This document shows, piece after piece, positions 36,567 through 45,458 of a stretch of 64,000 bases of DNA (position 1 is its first letter; each line of letters begins with the position of its first letter). Under the pieces are notes generated by a model. That model was not told where the DNA came from. It did not search any database and saw only the letters and a program-made list of their open reading frames with translations. The position numbers and the translations under genes are program-made. The stretch comes from Brucepastera parasyntrophica (GTDB taxonomy: Bacteria; Spirochaetota; Spirochaetia; Treponematales; Treponemataceae): positions 2,226,501 through 2,290,500 of the forward strand of contig NZ_CP084606.1 of assembly GCF_022376835.1 (NCBI RefSeq). The letters are read 5' to 3'.

Positions 36567-38177
36567 ATGCGCACATTAACCGAATTACAACAGCAGATCC
36601 TTAAGCAGGAATACCCTCATCTCAGCCTTGACAGCGATTCGGATGTTGAGCGGTATTTTGAACTGCGGAAAACAGGGAAACTGCAGGAAGCCCTTTCCCT
36701 GTATAATTCCCGGCTGAAACAGAAATATCCGGATGATGCCCAGCGCGCGTTGCTCATGAGGTTTTACCGGTCACGTGACCCCCAGTTTCAGATGCTGTTC
36801 AGGGACAGCCTTGTTACGCTGGCGGAACGCCTGATCAGCCGGACGACCTATATCATCACTTTCCTTTCAAAAGATATTGATACTATTGATATGAAGGATG
36901 CGTACTCGGTTATCAAATACGCGGAAGGAATAATAGAAAAGATTTCTCCGGACCGCTATGCCGCGATAACTTTTACCGAGAAATACGCCAGATACGCCAA
37001 GCTGCTTGATTTCCATGCCGGTGAAATGGAACGGACCGCCGAGCTTATAAGAATGTATGTGACCAATACGCTGGAAAGCGTTACTGAATTCAAAAAAGAA
37101 AAAGAAGCCCAGCGGAAAAATCAGCCCAGGAAAACAGCCCAGAGAAAGGAACTCAGCTTTGATCTGTCAAAAATAAATTTTACCCAGGACGATATCCGCA
37201 GAATACTTATTCCTTCAACGGTTACAAGGATAGAAGACATTGTAATCGTATACTGCCTGAAGTACTGGAATGAAGTAAATGACGCGACCTTTGAGCGGAC
37301 AATATTCCTGTACAGCAAAAAATACCATACAAAACATAGTGAGATTTTCCAGGCGATTAAAAAGGGGCGGGACCATAACTGGAAGGATGAGGAAATCCTG
37401 AATAGTGTTCTTGCTACTGTTGTAAGCGGCTATTATTACAGTATCAGCGGAGATGCCTACCTGCAGAAAACCTGGGCCTATTATAAACATACCAGGCTTA
37501 TGAATAAGGAACGGCCCGGTTCCCGGGGAGGGGTGCCTGTTCCCGCGGGCCATGCCGACGGAGTTCAAAAAACGCTGCACCACAAAACCGCGGTAAAAAA
37601 AGCGGTAAAATCTGCCGCCGTAAAAAAGGCAAAGAAAGAGCGCTCTCCGGCAATAGAAATTCCCGCGAAACCGCGTTCCGTACCGGCGGCTCCTCAAAAA
37701 CCGGCCGCTGCGAAAACAGTTCTGCAGCCGAAAACAGGCCCCCAGAATGTTCCGCGCAGGGTAATAAAGACGGACAAGAGCATTAAGCCGGTAACGCCCT
37801 TTAAACCCGTAAAAGGCCCGGCAATGTCGGCTTCTCCCGCTGCTCCGGCTTTTGTGCCGAATTCAATTGCTGACATAATAAAAAAGATGACGGGGAAAAC
37901 CTACACGGTTTACAAGGATATGTTTTTCAGAAAAATCAGGCCTGCTATCAGGATGATTCTTTCTTCTTCAAATGACAGAAAAAACAGCGGATTTTTTGGA
38001 AACAGACAGAATGACGCTGAAGAACAGATTTATTCTTTTTTGTTTAAACATTATGAAGACCCGTATCAGAACTGGTCAAACAGTGAGGAATATAAAACTG
38101 TCAGGGACCTGGGTTATCATATTCCCGATATTGAACCGGTTATTTCATGCTGGGTAAGAGAAAATCTTACTGACTAG
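36567..38177 (+). CDS. Unknown protein with Lys/Ala/Pro-rich linker
   Basis: A 536-residue protein with no recognised family. The N-terminal helical domain (about 1-170) and a second one (about 180-310) precede a basic, disordered linker (about 325-440) made of KKA, PAAPQKPAA and VKK repeats. A C-terminal helical domain (about 445-536) follows. The linker composition suggests binding to nucleic acid or to several partners, but no motif proves it. AAAGGGA touches the ATG. It follows flaB after a terminator. Confidence 0.75.
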   Translation: MRTLTELQQQILKQEYPHLSLDSDSDVERYFELRKTGKLQEALSLYNSRLKQKYPDDAQRALLMRFYRSRDPQFQMLFRDSLVTLAERLISRTTYIITFLSKDIDTIDMKDAYSVIKYAEGIIEKISPDRYAAITFTEKYARYAKLLDFHAGEMERTAELIRMYVTNTLESVTEFKKEKEAQRKNQPRKTAQRKELSFDLSKINFTQDDIRRILIPSTVTRIEDIVIVYCLKYWNEVNDATFERTIFLYSKKYHTKHSEIFQAIKKGRDHNWKDEEILNSVLATVVSGYYYSISGDAYLQKTWAYYKHTRLMNKERPGSRGGVPVPAGHADGVQKTLHHKTAVKKAVKSAAVKKAKKERSPAIEIPAKPRSVPAAPQKPAAAKTVLQPKTGPQNVPRRVIKTDKSIKPVTPFKPVKGPAMSASPAAPAFVPNSIADIIKKMTGKTYTVYKDMFFRKIRPAIRMILSSSNDRKNSGFFGNRQNDAEEQIYSFLFKHYEDPYQNWSNSEEYKTVRDLGYHIPDIEPVISCWVRENLTD

Positions 38178-38184
38178 CTTGTTT

Positions 38185-38772
38185 TTACAGAGCGGATCTT
38201 CCGCGGAAACTTCTGGCGAGGGTCAGACGGTCCGCGTATTCCAGGTCGCCGCCTACGGGAAGTCCCGATGCAAGCCGGGTCACCGTGACAGTCATTGGTT
38301 TTAAAATTTTCTGGATATACAGGGCCGTGGTATCACCTTCGACGGTAGGATTTGTAGCAAGTATGACTTCCTGTACTTCTCCTTCCTGAATTCTTGCTAT
38401 CAATTCTGCGAGGCGCAGCTGATCGGGGCCGAATCCTTCCAGCGGAGCTATAACTCCTCCAAGAACATGAAATACTCCATTATACTCACGCACCGCTTCA
38501 ATAGTTTGAACATCCTGGGGCTGCTCGACAACACAGATAAGATGCCTGTCTCTTGATGGATCAGAGCAGATAGGGCATAGCTCATCCTCAGTATAGGCCC
38601 CGCAGCAGGAGCAATGCCGGATGCGGTCATGCAGGACAGATAAATCATGGGCCAGCCGCTCACATAATGAACGGTCGCTTTTCAGGAGAAAATGAGCGAT
38701 CCTTGCCGCGCTTTTTTTTCCGATTCCCGGAATCCGGGAAAAGCTTTCAATTATATCATCAAGCGCGTTCAT
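38185..38772 (-). CDS. recR: Recombination protein RecR
   Basis: Works with RecF and RecO to load RecA at gaps. 195 residues: HhH motif (FSRIPGIGKKSAARIAH), zinc finger (CSCCGAYTEDELCPIC), and Toprim domain (VVEQPQDVQTIE, ATNPTVEGDTTALYI). It is translationally coupled (ATGA) to ybaB, as in many bacteria. Confidence 0.97.
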   Translation of the reverse strand: MNALDDIIESFSRIPGIGKKSAARIAHFLLKSDRSLCERLAHDLSVLHDRIRHCSCCGAYTEDELCPICSDPSRDRHLICVVEQPQDVQTIEAVREYNGVFHVLGGVIAPLEGFGPDQLRLAELIARIQEGEVQEVILATNPTVEGDTTALYIQKILKPMTVTVTRLASGLPVGGDLEYADRLTLARSFRGRSAL

Positions 38773-39083
38773 AAAGAGGACATTCCCTGCAATCCGGCGG
38801 CATAGGGTCCGAGTTTTTCCTTTATCAGGGACCGCATTTTTTCAATCGCGTCCGCATGGGCCGCCACGATCAGATCCTGCAGCATGGTTATGTCCCGGGG
38901 ATCAACAGTGATGGGGTCAAGCTCAACGTTTATAAGTTCAAACTGCCCGTTGAGAGTGGCCTTAACAATTCCTCCTCCCGCCGAACCGGTAGTTGTCAGA
39001 AGGGACAATTCTTCCTGAATTTTTCCGAACTGAGCCTGAATCTCTTTTGCGTTTTTAAGTATATCGAAGGGGTTAATATCCAT
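38769..39083 (-). CDS. ybaB: YbaB/EbfC nucleoid-associated protein
   Basis: A 104-residue DNA-binding protein that forms a tweezer-like dimer. 'GGGIVKATLNGQFELINVELDPI' and 'LQDLIVAAHADAIEKM' are typical. In Borrelia the homologue EbfC binds DNA. GGAAG precedes the ATG. It sits between dnaX and recR, the standard order, but is separated from dnaX by repeat R2. Confidence 0.95.
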   Translation of the reverse strand: MDINPFDILKNAKEIQAQFGKIQEELSLLTTTGSAGGGIVKATLNGQFELINVELDPITVDPRDITMLQDLIVAAHADAIEKMRSLIKEKLGPYAAGLQGMSSL

Positions 39084-39093
39084 ATTTTCTTCC

Positions 39094-39306
39094 TTTATTC
39101 GAGGCGAGGGGTTAATCAGCCTGCGGCTGGTTCTGTAAGGTATGATTTAACGGCCGCTTCCGCGACCTGCGAATACCCCGCTGCTTTGCAGCTCTTTTTA
39201 TAATAACCTATAAAAACCTTAGTTTTTGCAGGTTCCATGGTATTAAGCCCGAGACCAATTCCTCGGGAGAGAAAAATACTCCTCTGCCCTGCGGCGGGGT
39301 ATTTTA
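39094..39306 (+). repeat. Dispersed structured element, copy R2
   Basis: Second full copy. From 39094: TTTATTCGAGGCGAGG, an extra insert of about 58 bp (with CAGCC/GGCTG hairpin), hairpin GCTGC-TTT-GCAGC plus T-run, core GGTTCCATGGTATTAA, stem CCCGAG/CTCGGG, then ATACTCC pairing with GGGGTAT. It is antisense to the dnaX-ybaB-recR operon. Its last bases supply the dnaX stop codon, and on the minus strand the final hairpin with five T looks like a terminator placed right after dnaX. Confidence 0.8.
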
Positions 39307-41094
39307 TTGTGGAATTACCGATCCGCGGAACATTTGCCGGACCATTTCAACATGAAGAGGAATTTCTCCCTGTGGGTTTTCCTCTTTTTCCGCCGGTTTT
39401 TCCGTATCAAGTTTTATTTCCAGAGTAATCTGGTTTTTGAGAAGCCTGGACAGCTCCTGTACTATTTCCCTGCGCTCATTTTCGAGCTGGTTAAGAACAA
39501 AGGGTGTGTCAACTGAAAATGACAGGGTCCCGCCCTCCCGGCGCCAGTTAAAAGACTGCGTCAGTCCTGCCGCCACTACATTTTTTGTTTCCTGAAAAAA
39601 GGATACTATTTTTTCCTGCAAATCTTCAAGAGACTCCGGGGCAGGTTCGTCATCCGCGGCGGGGGAAATTTCTCCTGAATCATGCGGTGCCGGATATTCT
39701 TCTTCTGTTTTTTCACTGGAAACAGGCTCTTTTTGGGTTCCCGCGGCAAACCGCTGTTTCAGTTCGGCAAAGGGATCTCCGGCTGAGGGAGCTTCGTTTT
39801 CTTCTTTTTCCGGAGTCACGCCGCTGCTTTGCTCTTCCATATGAATAGATGTATCGCGGATCATTCCCTGATTCCCCTCAGAGGATTCAGTGTTTCCGGC
39901 GGAATGATCCGCGTCAGCAAAAGGGTGCGTATCTCCTGTTCCGCCCGCGTCATTTTCAAGAAGTTTTCTTGCCTGTATAATTGCCGACTTCATTTCCGCT
40001 GAAGAAACATAATCGGATATCCAGGAAAGCCGGGAAACAGCCAGTTCAAGTTCATAGCGGGAGTCAAGCGAATAGCGGATATCGCGGAAAAGCTGCAGCA
40101 TGATAGCAAGCGCCCGTTCAATCTGTACCGGCGTCCAGCTCTGAAGGACCCGCGCGGAAAACCGCTGCACATTCTGCCCCAGCAGGGATTCTTTTGTAAT
40201 GCCGCTTTTTACCAGCAGCAGGTTGCGGAAATATTCCGCAGTATCTATTGTAAACTGTTCCACGGAAACACCGGTCCCGAGGATTTCATCAAGCTGGGCC
40301 AGGGCCTTTTCGGGATCTTTGTCAGCGCAGGCCTCAATGAGCGGATTGATGCGGTCAATGCCTGTTAATCCCAGTTTGTCACGGATTTTTTCATAGGTTA
40401 TGCTGCCGTCAGAAAAGGCCGCGACCTGATCGAACAGGGTATAGGAATCCCTGACGCTGCCGTTTCCCTGCCGCGCAATCCAGTAAAGGGCTTCGTCTTC
40501 GGCCTGTATGCCTGTTTCTTCCGCTGTTTCAGCCAGGACTTTCTTTAAAAGCTCTACCGGGACCAGCCGGAAGTTAAACTGCTGACAGCGGCTTTTTATG
40601 GTAGCCGGTACCTTATGGATTTCCGTTGTCGCAAAAATAAAAACAACATAGGGAGGAGGTTCTTCAATTGTTTTTAGAAGAGCATTAAACGCGCTTGTAG
40701 ACAGCATATGGACTTCGTCAATTATATATACCTTATAGCGCAGTGAATTTGGAGGAAACTGTACTTCATCCTTTATCTGCCGTACATCATTAACGCTTGT
40801 ATTTGAGGCTCCGTCAATTTCAATTACATCAAGACTTGCTCCGCGGGTTATTTCCGTACAGGCTGTACAGTGCCCGCAGGGTGTTTGTGTGGGCCCCTGT
40901 TCGCAATTCAGCGCCTTTGCCAGAATACGCGCCGCGCTTGTTTTTCCGCAGCCGCGCGGCCCGGAAAACAGGTAGGCATGGGCTATTTTCCCTGAGGAAA
41001 CGGATTTTTGAAGGGTTGCCACAACAAAATCCTGCCCCACCATGTCTTCAAACCTCTGTGGACGCCTCCGCGTCGCTGTTACTTCATATTCCAT
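39304..41094 (-). CDS. dnaX: DNA polymerase III gamma/tau subunit
   Basis: Clamp-loader ATPase of the replisome. 596 residues: Walker A GPRGCGKTS, zinc module (CGHCTAC with an upstream Cys), Walker B IIDEVHML, SRC motif (IKSRCQQF) and domain III to about 370. An acidic, low-complexity linker (about 375-500) and a shorter C-terminal domain follow. The stop lies inside repeat R2, so the extreme C-terminus may have been altered by its insertion. No clear Shine-Dalgarno. Confidence 0.96.
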   Translation of the reverse strand: MEYEVTATRRRPQRFEDMVGQDFVVATLQKSVSSGKIAHAYLFSGPRGCGKTSAARILAKALNCEQGPTQTPCGHCTACTEITRGASLDVIEIDGASNTSVNDVRQIKDEVQFPPNSLRYKVYIIDEVHMLSTSAFNALLKTIEEPPPYVVFIFATTEIHKVPATIKSRCQQFNFRLVPVELLKKVLAETAEETGIQAEDEALYWIARQGNGSVRDSYTLFDQVAAFSDGSITYEKIRDKLGLTGIDRINPLIEACADKDPEKALAQLDEILGTGVSVEQFTIDTAEYFRNLLLVKSGITKESLLGQNVQRFSARVLQSWTPVQIERALAIMLQLFRDIRYSLDSRYELELAVSRLSWISDYVSSAEMKSAIIQARKLLENDAGGTGDTHPFADADHSAGNTESSEGNQGMIRDTSIHMEEQSSGVTPEKEENEAPSAGDPFAELKQRFAAGTQKEPVSSEKTEEEYPAPHDSGEISPAADDEPAPESLEDLQEKIVSFFQETKNVVAAGLTQSFNWRREGGTLSFSVDTPFVLNQLENERREIVQELSRLLKNQITLEIKLDTEKPAEKEENPQGEIPLHVEMVRQMFRGSVIPQ

Positions 41095-41208
41095 ATATAA
41101 GAGAATATCATAAAAACCCTGAACATTGAAGTGCCGTAACTCTGTTCAGTACGGAAGAATATACCTGCCCGGCTGCTGAATCCGTGGTTTACGGAACAGT
41201 CCTGATAT

Positions 41209-42168
41209 TCAGGAAACAGTATTCTGCGGCTCTCCCCGTATGAATGCGGCCAGATTTTCCACGGCAATATCCATGAGCCGCTGCCGCGTTTCAAGCGGCG
41301 CCCAGGCTATATGCGGGGTAATGAGGCAGTTTGGCGCATTGAGGAGGGGATTATCGCTTCGCATGGGTTCGGCTGAAAGGACATCGCAGCCATATCCCGC
41401 GAGTTTTTTGCTGTCCAGCGCTTTCCGGACCGCCGCCTCATCAACCAGAGGACCACGGGCCGTATTAATCAGAATCGCGGCCGGTTTCATTTTGGCAAGG
41501 GCACTGTCGTTTATTATATAACGGGTTTCTTCAGTCAGGGGAGCGTGCAGGGTAAGAACATCTGAACGGGCAAAAAGCGCCTCGAGTGAAACGCTTTCCA
41601 CAGGAAGTTCTGATCCGGTTATTTTTTTCGGATCACGCGTATGGCATATTGCGTTCATTCCGAATGCCGCGGCGATCCGGGCGACTGATCTGCCTATATT
41701 TCCGAACCCGAAAATACCAAATGTTTTTCCCTGGAGTTCCATGAGCGGGTATTTCCAGTAACAGAAATCAGGACAGCGGACCCAGTCACCGTTATGCACG
41801 GAATCGCTGTGCTTCTGGACACTGTTTGTAAATTCCAGTATCAGGGAAAATACATGCTGTGACACGGCGGCTGTACTGTAATCGGGAACATTTGTGACAG
41901 TTACCCCGTGCCGTGCCGCCGCCGCAGTATCCACAACATTATAACCGGTAGCCAGGACACCCACATATTTTACTGAAGGACACCTTTCCAGAAGTTCTTC
42001 AGTTATTTTGATCTTGTTAATTATTACTGCTTCGGCGGAACCTATCCGTTCGGCAGCCTCTTCCTGCGCAGTCCGGGGATATACTTCTATTTCTCCGAAG
42101 CGCCTGAATCCGTCCCAGCTTATATCGCCCGGGCTCAGCGCATTTCCATCCAGAATTACGATCTTCAT
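41209..42168 (-). CDS. D-2-hydroxyacid dehydrogenase (glycerate dehydrogenase-like)
   Basis: A 319-residue NAD-dependent 2-hydroxyacid dehydrogenase. NAD motif GFGNIG (about 150), catalytic Arg in INTARGPLVDE, Glu in CDVLSAEP and His in ITPHIAWAP. The closest type by motifs is glycerate/hydroxypyruvate reductase (HprA-like: 'ATGYNVVDTAAA', 'HIAWAPLETRQRL'). The substrate is not certain. The gene stands alone. Confidence 0.92.
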   Translation of the reverse strand: MKIVILDGNALSPGDISWDGFRRFGEIEVYPRTAQEEAAERIGSAEAVIINKIKITEELLERCPSVKYVGVLATGYNVVDTAAAARHGVTVTNVPDYSTAAVSQHVFSLILEFTNSVQKHSDSVHNGDWVRCPDFCYWKYPLMELQGKTFGIFGFGNIGRSVARIAAAFGMNAICHTRDPKKITGSELPVESVSLEALFARSDVLTLHAPLTEETRYIINDSALAKMKPAAILINTARGPLVDEAAVRKALDSKKLAGYGCDVLSAEPMRSDNPLLNAPNCLITPHIAWAPLETRQRLMDIAVENLAAFIRGEPQNTVS

Positions 42169-42224
42169 ACAGATACGGTACCCTGAAATTCTTTCCGAAT
42201 CAAGAGAAAGAACGGGGAACGGCC

Positions 42225-44348
42225 TTATACGTTTTCCTGCTGTTTTGTTTTTTCAAGGGAAACGCTTATTTTTTCAGCTGCGAGCTGTACATCCTGGACC
42301 GTCCTGGTTACTTCGCCGGAAATCTGGCGAAGCTTTTCAATTTCTTCATAAATTGTTTCGCTCTGCTGGTGTATTGAACCCGTTCCGCTGCGTACCTGTT
42401 CCGTCATTTCTTTTATCCGCTCCAGAGAGGTAAGTATTCTGCTGCCGCCCACGGCCTGCTCTTCCACGGCGCTGCTTACCACAGAGAAGGATGAATTCAC
42501 GGTATTTATTTCGTTGAAGATTGTCGCCATTGTTTCTACGGTCTGCCCGGAAAGCGTTCCTATCTGGCTGATAACGTCTTCCATTTCCGTTATTTCTTTT
42601 GATATGGAAGCCGATTCATTTCCTGAAAGTTCCGCAAGTTTGCGGATTTCTTCCGCGACAACCGCAAAACCTTTCCCGGAGCTTCCCGCTCGGGCCGCTT
42701 CAATGGCCGCGTTCATGGACAGAATATTTGTCCGTGACGCAATGTCCGCTATGGTTGCGTTCGCGTTCTGCAGGGCAGCCGACTGGTTTTCAATCTCATT
42801 GAGCGCTTCGGCAAGCCGTTCCAGCATTCTCTGTCCGTCTTCTGATGAGGCTGTAAGAGTCGCTGTTGTTTTTCCCGTTTCGACAACAACCGAACGCATT
42901 GAATTGATATTCGCTACTATTTCTTCTATTGCGGCCGAGGATTCGCCGATGTCTTCGGCCTGGGCCACAACAGCATTATTGAGTGAATTAATGTTATTGA
43001 CTATTTCTTCCACGGATCCCGCCGTCATCCTTACGGATTTCAGCTGGTCTTCCGTTTTTGCTTTCACCGACCCCATGCTGGTGACTATGGTTTCCAGCGA
43101 ATGCGATGACTGTTCTATGGTATTGTTGAGGTTTTCACTGGTCCTGGTCATCTTTGAAAGATTGAGATTGAGCTTTTCGAAGGCCCCGCTGAGGCTGTCC
43201 CGGATTTTAATAAGCGCATGCTGAAGTTTACCGATTTCATCCGTTCTGGACGCTGTTATGCGCACGGAAAAATCCTCATCAGCCAGAGCTTCGGCCGCGC
43301 GTTCAACTTCCCGTATGGGTTTTGTTATTCTTTTTGTAATCCAGGTGATAATGCCAATGGCGGCAAGCGCAAAAATGCCGCTTATTACCAGTATATATGT
43401 CAGGACTGAATTCCTGGTCTTCATGACAACAGCCGCTTCCCTGACTCCGATTACATACCAGGGCTCTGATGTGCCGTCCATCGCAACCGGCTGATAACTG
43501 ATATACAGCGTTTTTCCGTTATCGTTCAGTTTCACCGAATTAGAATGCCCCTGCATCATATCTGCTATGGCTTTTCTGTAATCTTCCGATATCCCAAAAG
43601 GCTGTTCCTCCGTACGCGGATTTCCGAGACCATCGAGAACAGCGGTCCCATCGCTATTTTTTAAAGTAACAGTCCTTGTCATTTTTTTGTAATTGTACAA
43701 TTCTTCAAGATATTTTGTTTCGGGATGGGCGACGACAATTCCTTCCCCGTCAAGGATAAAGGCCCATGATCCCTCATTGCATACTTCCAGAAGCATGTCC
43801 TGTATGGAACCAAGCGCAATATCTCCGGCCATTATCCCGGTCATTTCATCTCCATCCATCATGGGATAAAAAACGGCGGTACAGGGCATGCTGGTGGTAA
43901 CTGAATAATAGGACTGGGAAACAAACGGCTTCCGGAGCTTCTCCATTTTTATAAACCACCATCTGTTTTTTCTGTCCCCTACGGCTCCTGAGGACCGGGC
44001 CGTCTGCATCCCGTCCATTCCCTGAGCATAAATCAGCTCAAAATAGGGATTGCGTTCTTCGGCCGCCGCAAAAATAGGGGTTTGGATTGCGCCGTTCAGT
44101 GACAGGACATCGCTGTTATTAGCCAGTTCCTCGATAACATGATAGGCCGTGTTAATAAATCCATACAGATCCTTCCCGACAAAGGAGGTATACTGGCTGT
44201 TTTCTTTCAGCAGCTGTTCTTCATAACTGCCGGTATACACAAAGGTGAATCCGACGAGGATTGCGGCAATCATTAAAACAAGGATTAATCCTACCGGCAG
44301 CAGAATCTGGACAAATAGCGATGCGTTACGTTTTTGTTTCTTTTCCAT
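42225..44348 (-). CDS. Methyl-accepting chemotaxis protein with Cache sensor
   Basis: A 707-residue transmembrane chemoreceptor. TM1 about 10-33, a periplasmic dCache-like ligand domain (about 35-320, with '[21 protein letters not shown]' and '[16 protein letters not shown]'), TM2 about 325-347, HAMP about 348-400 ending '[16 protein letters not shown]', and a signalling domain with hairpin tip '[22 protein letters not shown]'. The ligand is unknown. AAGGAC precedes the ATG. The cytoplasmic half resembles that of the receptor at 47075, but the sensor halves differ. Confidence 0.95.
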   Translation of the reverse strand: MEKKQKRNASLFVQILLPVGLILVLMIAAILVGFTFVYTGSYEEQLLKENSQYTSFVGKDLYGFINTAYHVIEELANNSDVLSLNGAIQTPIFAAAEERNPYFELIYAQGMDGMQTARSSGAVGDRKNRWWFIKMEKLRKPFVSQSYYSVTTSMPCTAVFYPMMDGDEMTGIMAGDIALGSIQDMLLEVCNEGSWAFILDGEGIVVAHPETKYLEELYNYKKMTRTVTLKNSDGTAVLDGLGNPRTEEQPFGISEDYRKAIADMMQGHSNSVKLNDNGKTLYISYQPVAMDGTSEPWYVIGVREAAVVMKTRNSVLTYILVISGIFALAAIGIITWITKRITKPIREVERAAEALADEDFSVRITASRTDEIGKLQHALIKIRDSLSGAFEKLNLNLSKMTRTSENLNNTIEQSSHSLETIVTSMGSVKAKTEDQLKSVRMTAGSVEEIVNNINSLNNAVVAQAEDIGESSAAIEEIVANINSMRSVVVETGKTTATLTASSEDGQRMLERLAEALNEIENQSAALQNANATIADIASRTNILSMNAAIEAARAGSSGKGFAVVAEEIRKLAELSGNESASISKEITEMEDVISQIGTLSGQTVETMATIFNEINTVNSSFSVVSSAVEEQAVGGSRILTSLERIKEMTEQVRSGTGSIHQQSETIYEEIEKLRQISGEVTRTVQDVQLAAEKISVSLEKTKQQENV

Positions 44349-44376
44349 AGGGGTGACGTCCTTTTTGTCATAATCT

Positions 44377-44433
44377 GCCCTGTCCGTTCAGGACAGGGCA
44401 AAAAACGCGGCAGAATTTCTCTGCGCGTTTTTT
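44377..44433 (-). terminator. Double hairpin and terminator after ridA
   Basis: Stem AAAAAACGCG (44400-44409) with CGCGTTTTTT (44424-44433) forms a bidirectional terminator. Directly beside it GCCCTGTCC/GGACAGGGC (44377-44399) forms a second perfect 9-bp hairpin with a 5-nt loop, lying in the leader of the chemoreceptor gene. Confidence 0.75.
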
Positions 44434-44519
44434 GAACTTACCCCTATGCCTATAAAATAAGCATTCCGGCTCCTGATTTCAAGAAAATTCCAAAAAAAAA
44501 TCCGGCTCCGGCAGATATT

Positions 44520-44897
44520 TTATGAAAGAGACTTTCCCTTGTACGCTATTCCGTCTATCTGGACTTCCAGTCCGTCCGGACCGCCGGCATGGGCGAAATT
44601 GGTTTCTATTGTTTTCCGCGCCGGATAACCGTTTTTGAACCGGTTTTTTATAACTTTTTCCAGGACCGGTATATTCCATGCGTCCCTGAAAAGAACATCA
44701 ATTTTGACAACATCATCCAGGGTTAATCCTGTTTGTTTCAGCCGTCCTTCCATATCATCAAACGCGCCGTTGATTTGTTCTTCGACAGATTTTCCCACAT
44801 TGCCTACGCAGAAACTCAGAAAAACAAAGTCTCCGGCTTCTACATATCCCGACCAGGCAAATTCTTCATTGATGTCTCCCCTGATTAGTTTTCCCAT
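44520..44897 (-). CDS. RidA-family protein
   Basis: A 125-residue YjgF/YER057c/UK114 protein. RidA hydrolyses reactive enamine/imine intermediates; here the catalytic Arg region reads YPARKTIETNFAH, with the C-terminal 'GLEVQIDGIAYKGK'. It differs from archetypal RidA in its first half ('GDINEEFAWSGYVEAGDFVFLS'), so it may be a Rid subfamily with another function. AGGAGGA precedes the ATG. An array of palindromes lies upstream. Confidence 0.85.
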   Translation of the reverse strand: MGKLIRGDINEEFAWSGYVEAGDFVFLSFCVGNVGKSVEEQINGAFDDMEGRLKQTGLTLDDVVKIDVLFRDAWNIPVLEKVIKNRFKNGYPARKTIETNFAHAGGPDGLEVQIDGIAYKGKSLS

Positions 44898-44969
44898 AAT
44901 ATAAAATCCTCCTGTTCATCCGCCGCTGGCAGAGCGGCTGTCTGCGGAAACTGTAACATTCCGGACAGT

Positions 44970-45412
44970 ATGTGTAAAGCTTTTGCGGGGAAGGGCCGTT
45001 AACAGGTGATTGCCGTCCTGTATTGCCACGGTTTTTTTGCATGGGTATTTTTTTTACACATGAATATGTGTAAAAAAGCCGGCGAGTCCGGCTGCACGGA
45101 GTAATATTCCGGAAATTCTTACACATTATAATGTGTAAGAATTGGATTGAAAAGTTTTTACACATTGTGATGTGTGAAAAATAGAAAGGGTTGTCCTGTT
45201 TTTCAGCTGAAATTATTTTCCGGATTTTATGGTTAACGCCAGAAGAACACTGTTTTTTTGGCGTTAAGAATGGTAGAGAGGCATAGAGGGGAATAGCTCC
45301 GGCGTGAAAGCATATTGCACCCGCGAGAATCCGGAGGCATGTTTGATGGTTCAGTTTTCTTACACATGACTATGTGTAGAAAACATAACTTTTACACAAT
45401 GATATGTGTAAA
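44970..45412. promoter_or_regulatory. Array of TTTACACAT-N4-ATGTGTAAA palindromes
   Basis: Five two-armed sites with a fixed 4-nt centre are at about 45053-45074, 45114-45143, 45157-45179, 45358-45382 and 45391-45412; a half site is at 44970. The second is a perfect 30-bp palindrome (13-nt arms around TATA). One site has a one-base insertion in the right arm and another a mismatch in the left. They fill the 561-bp gap between ridA and the 45459 gene, which otherwise holds no supportable gene. They could be operators, or hairpins of a repeat family. Confidence 0.7.
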
Positions 45413-45458
45413 AAAACACGCCTGTTCTATCGGCTGTAAAACAGGCGTGTTTCGGTAT

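Noticed and set aside
39237-39330. Small peptide 'MVL..IPRERKIL' encoded in elements R1 and R2
   Set aside because: The frame is open in R1 and R2, but R3 has an extra T just after the start (CCATTGGTA) that removes the ATG. Changes between copies keep base pairing rather than the peptide, so this is structure, not a gene.
44970-45412. CRISPR array
   Set aside because: The units are short palindromes with 4-nt centres and uneven spacing (about 32 to 202 bp between centres), with no uniform spacers and no cas genes.
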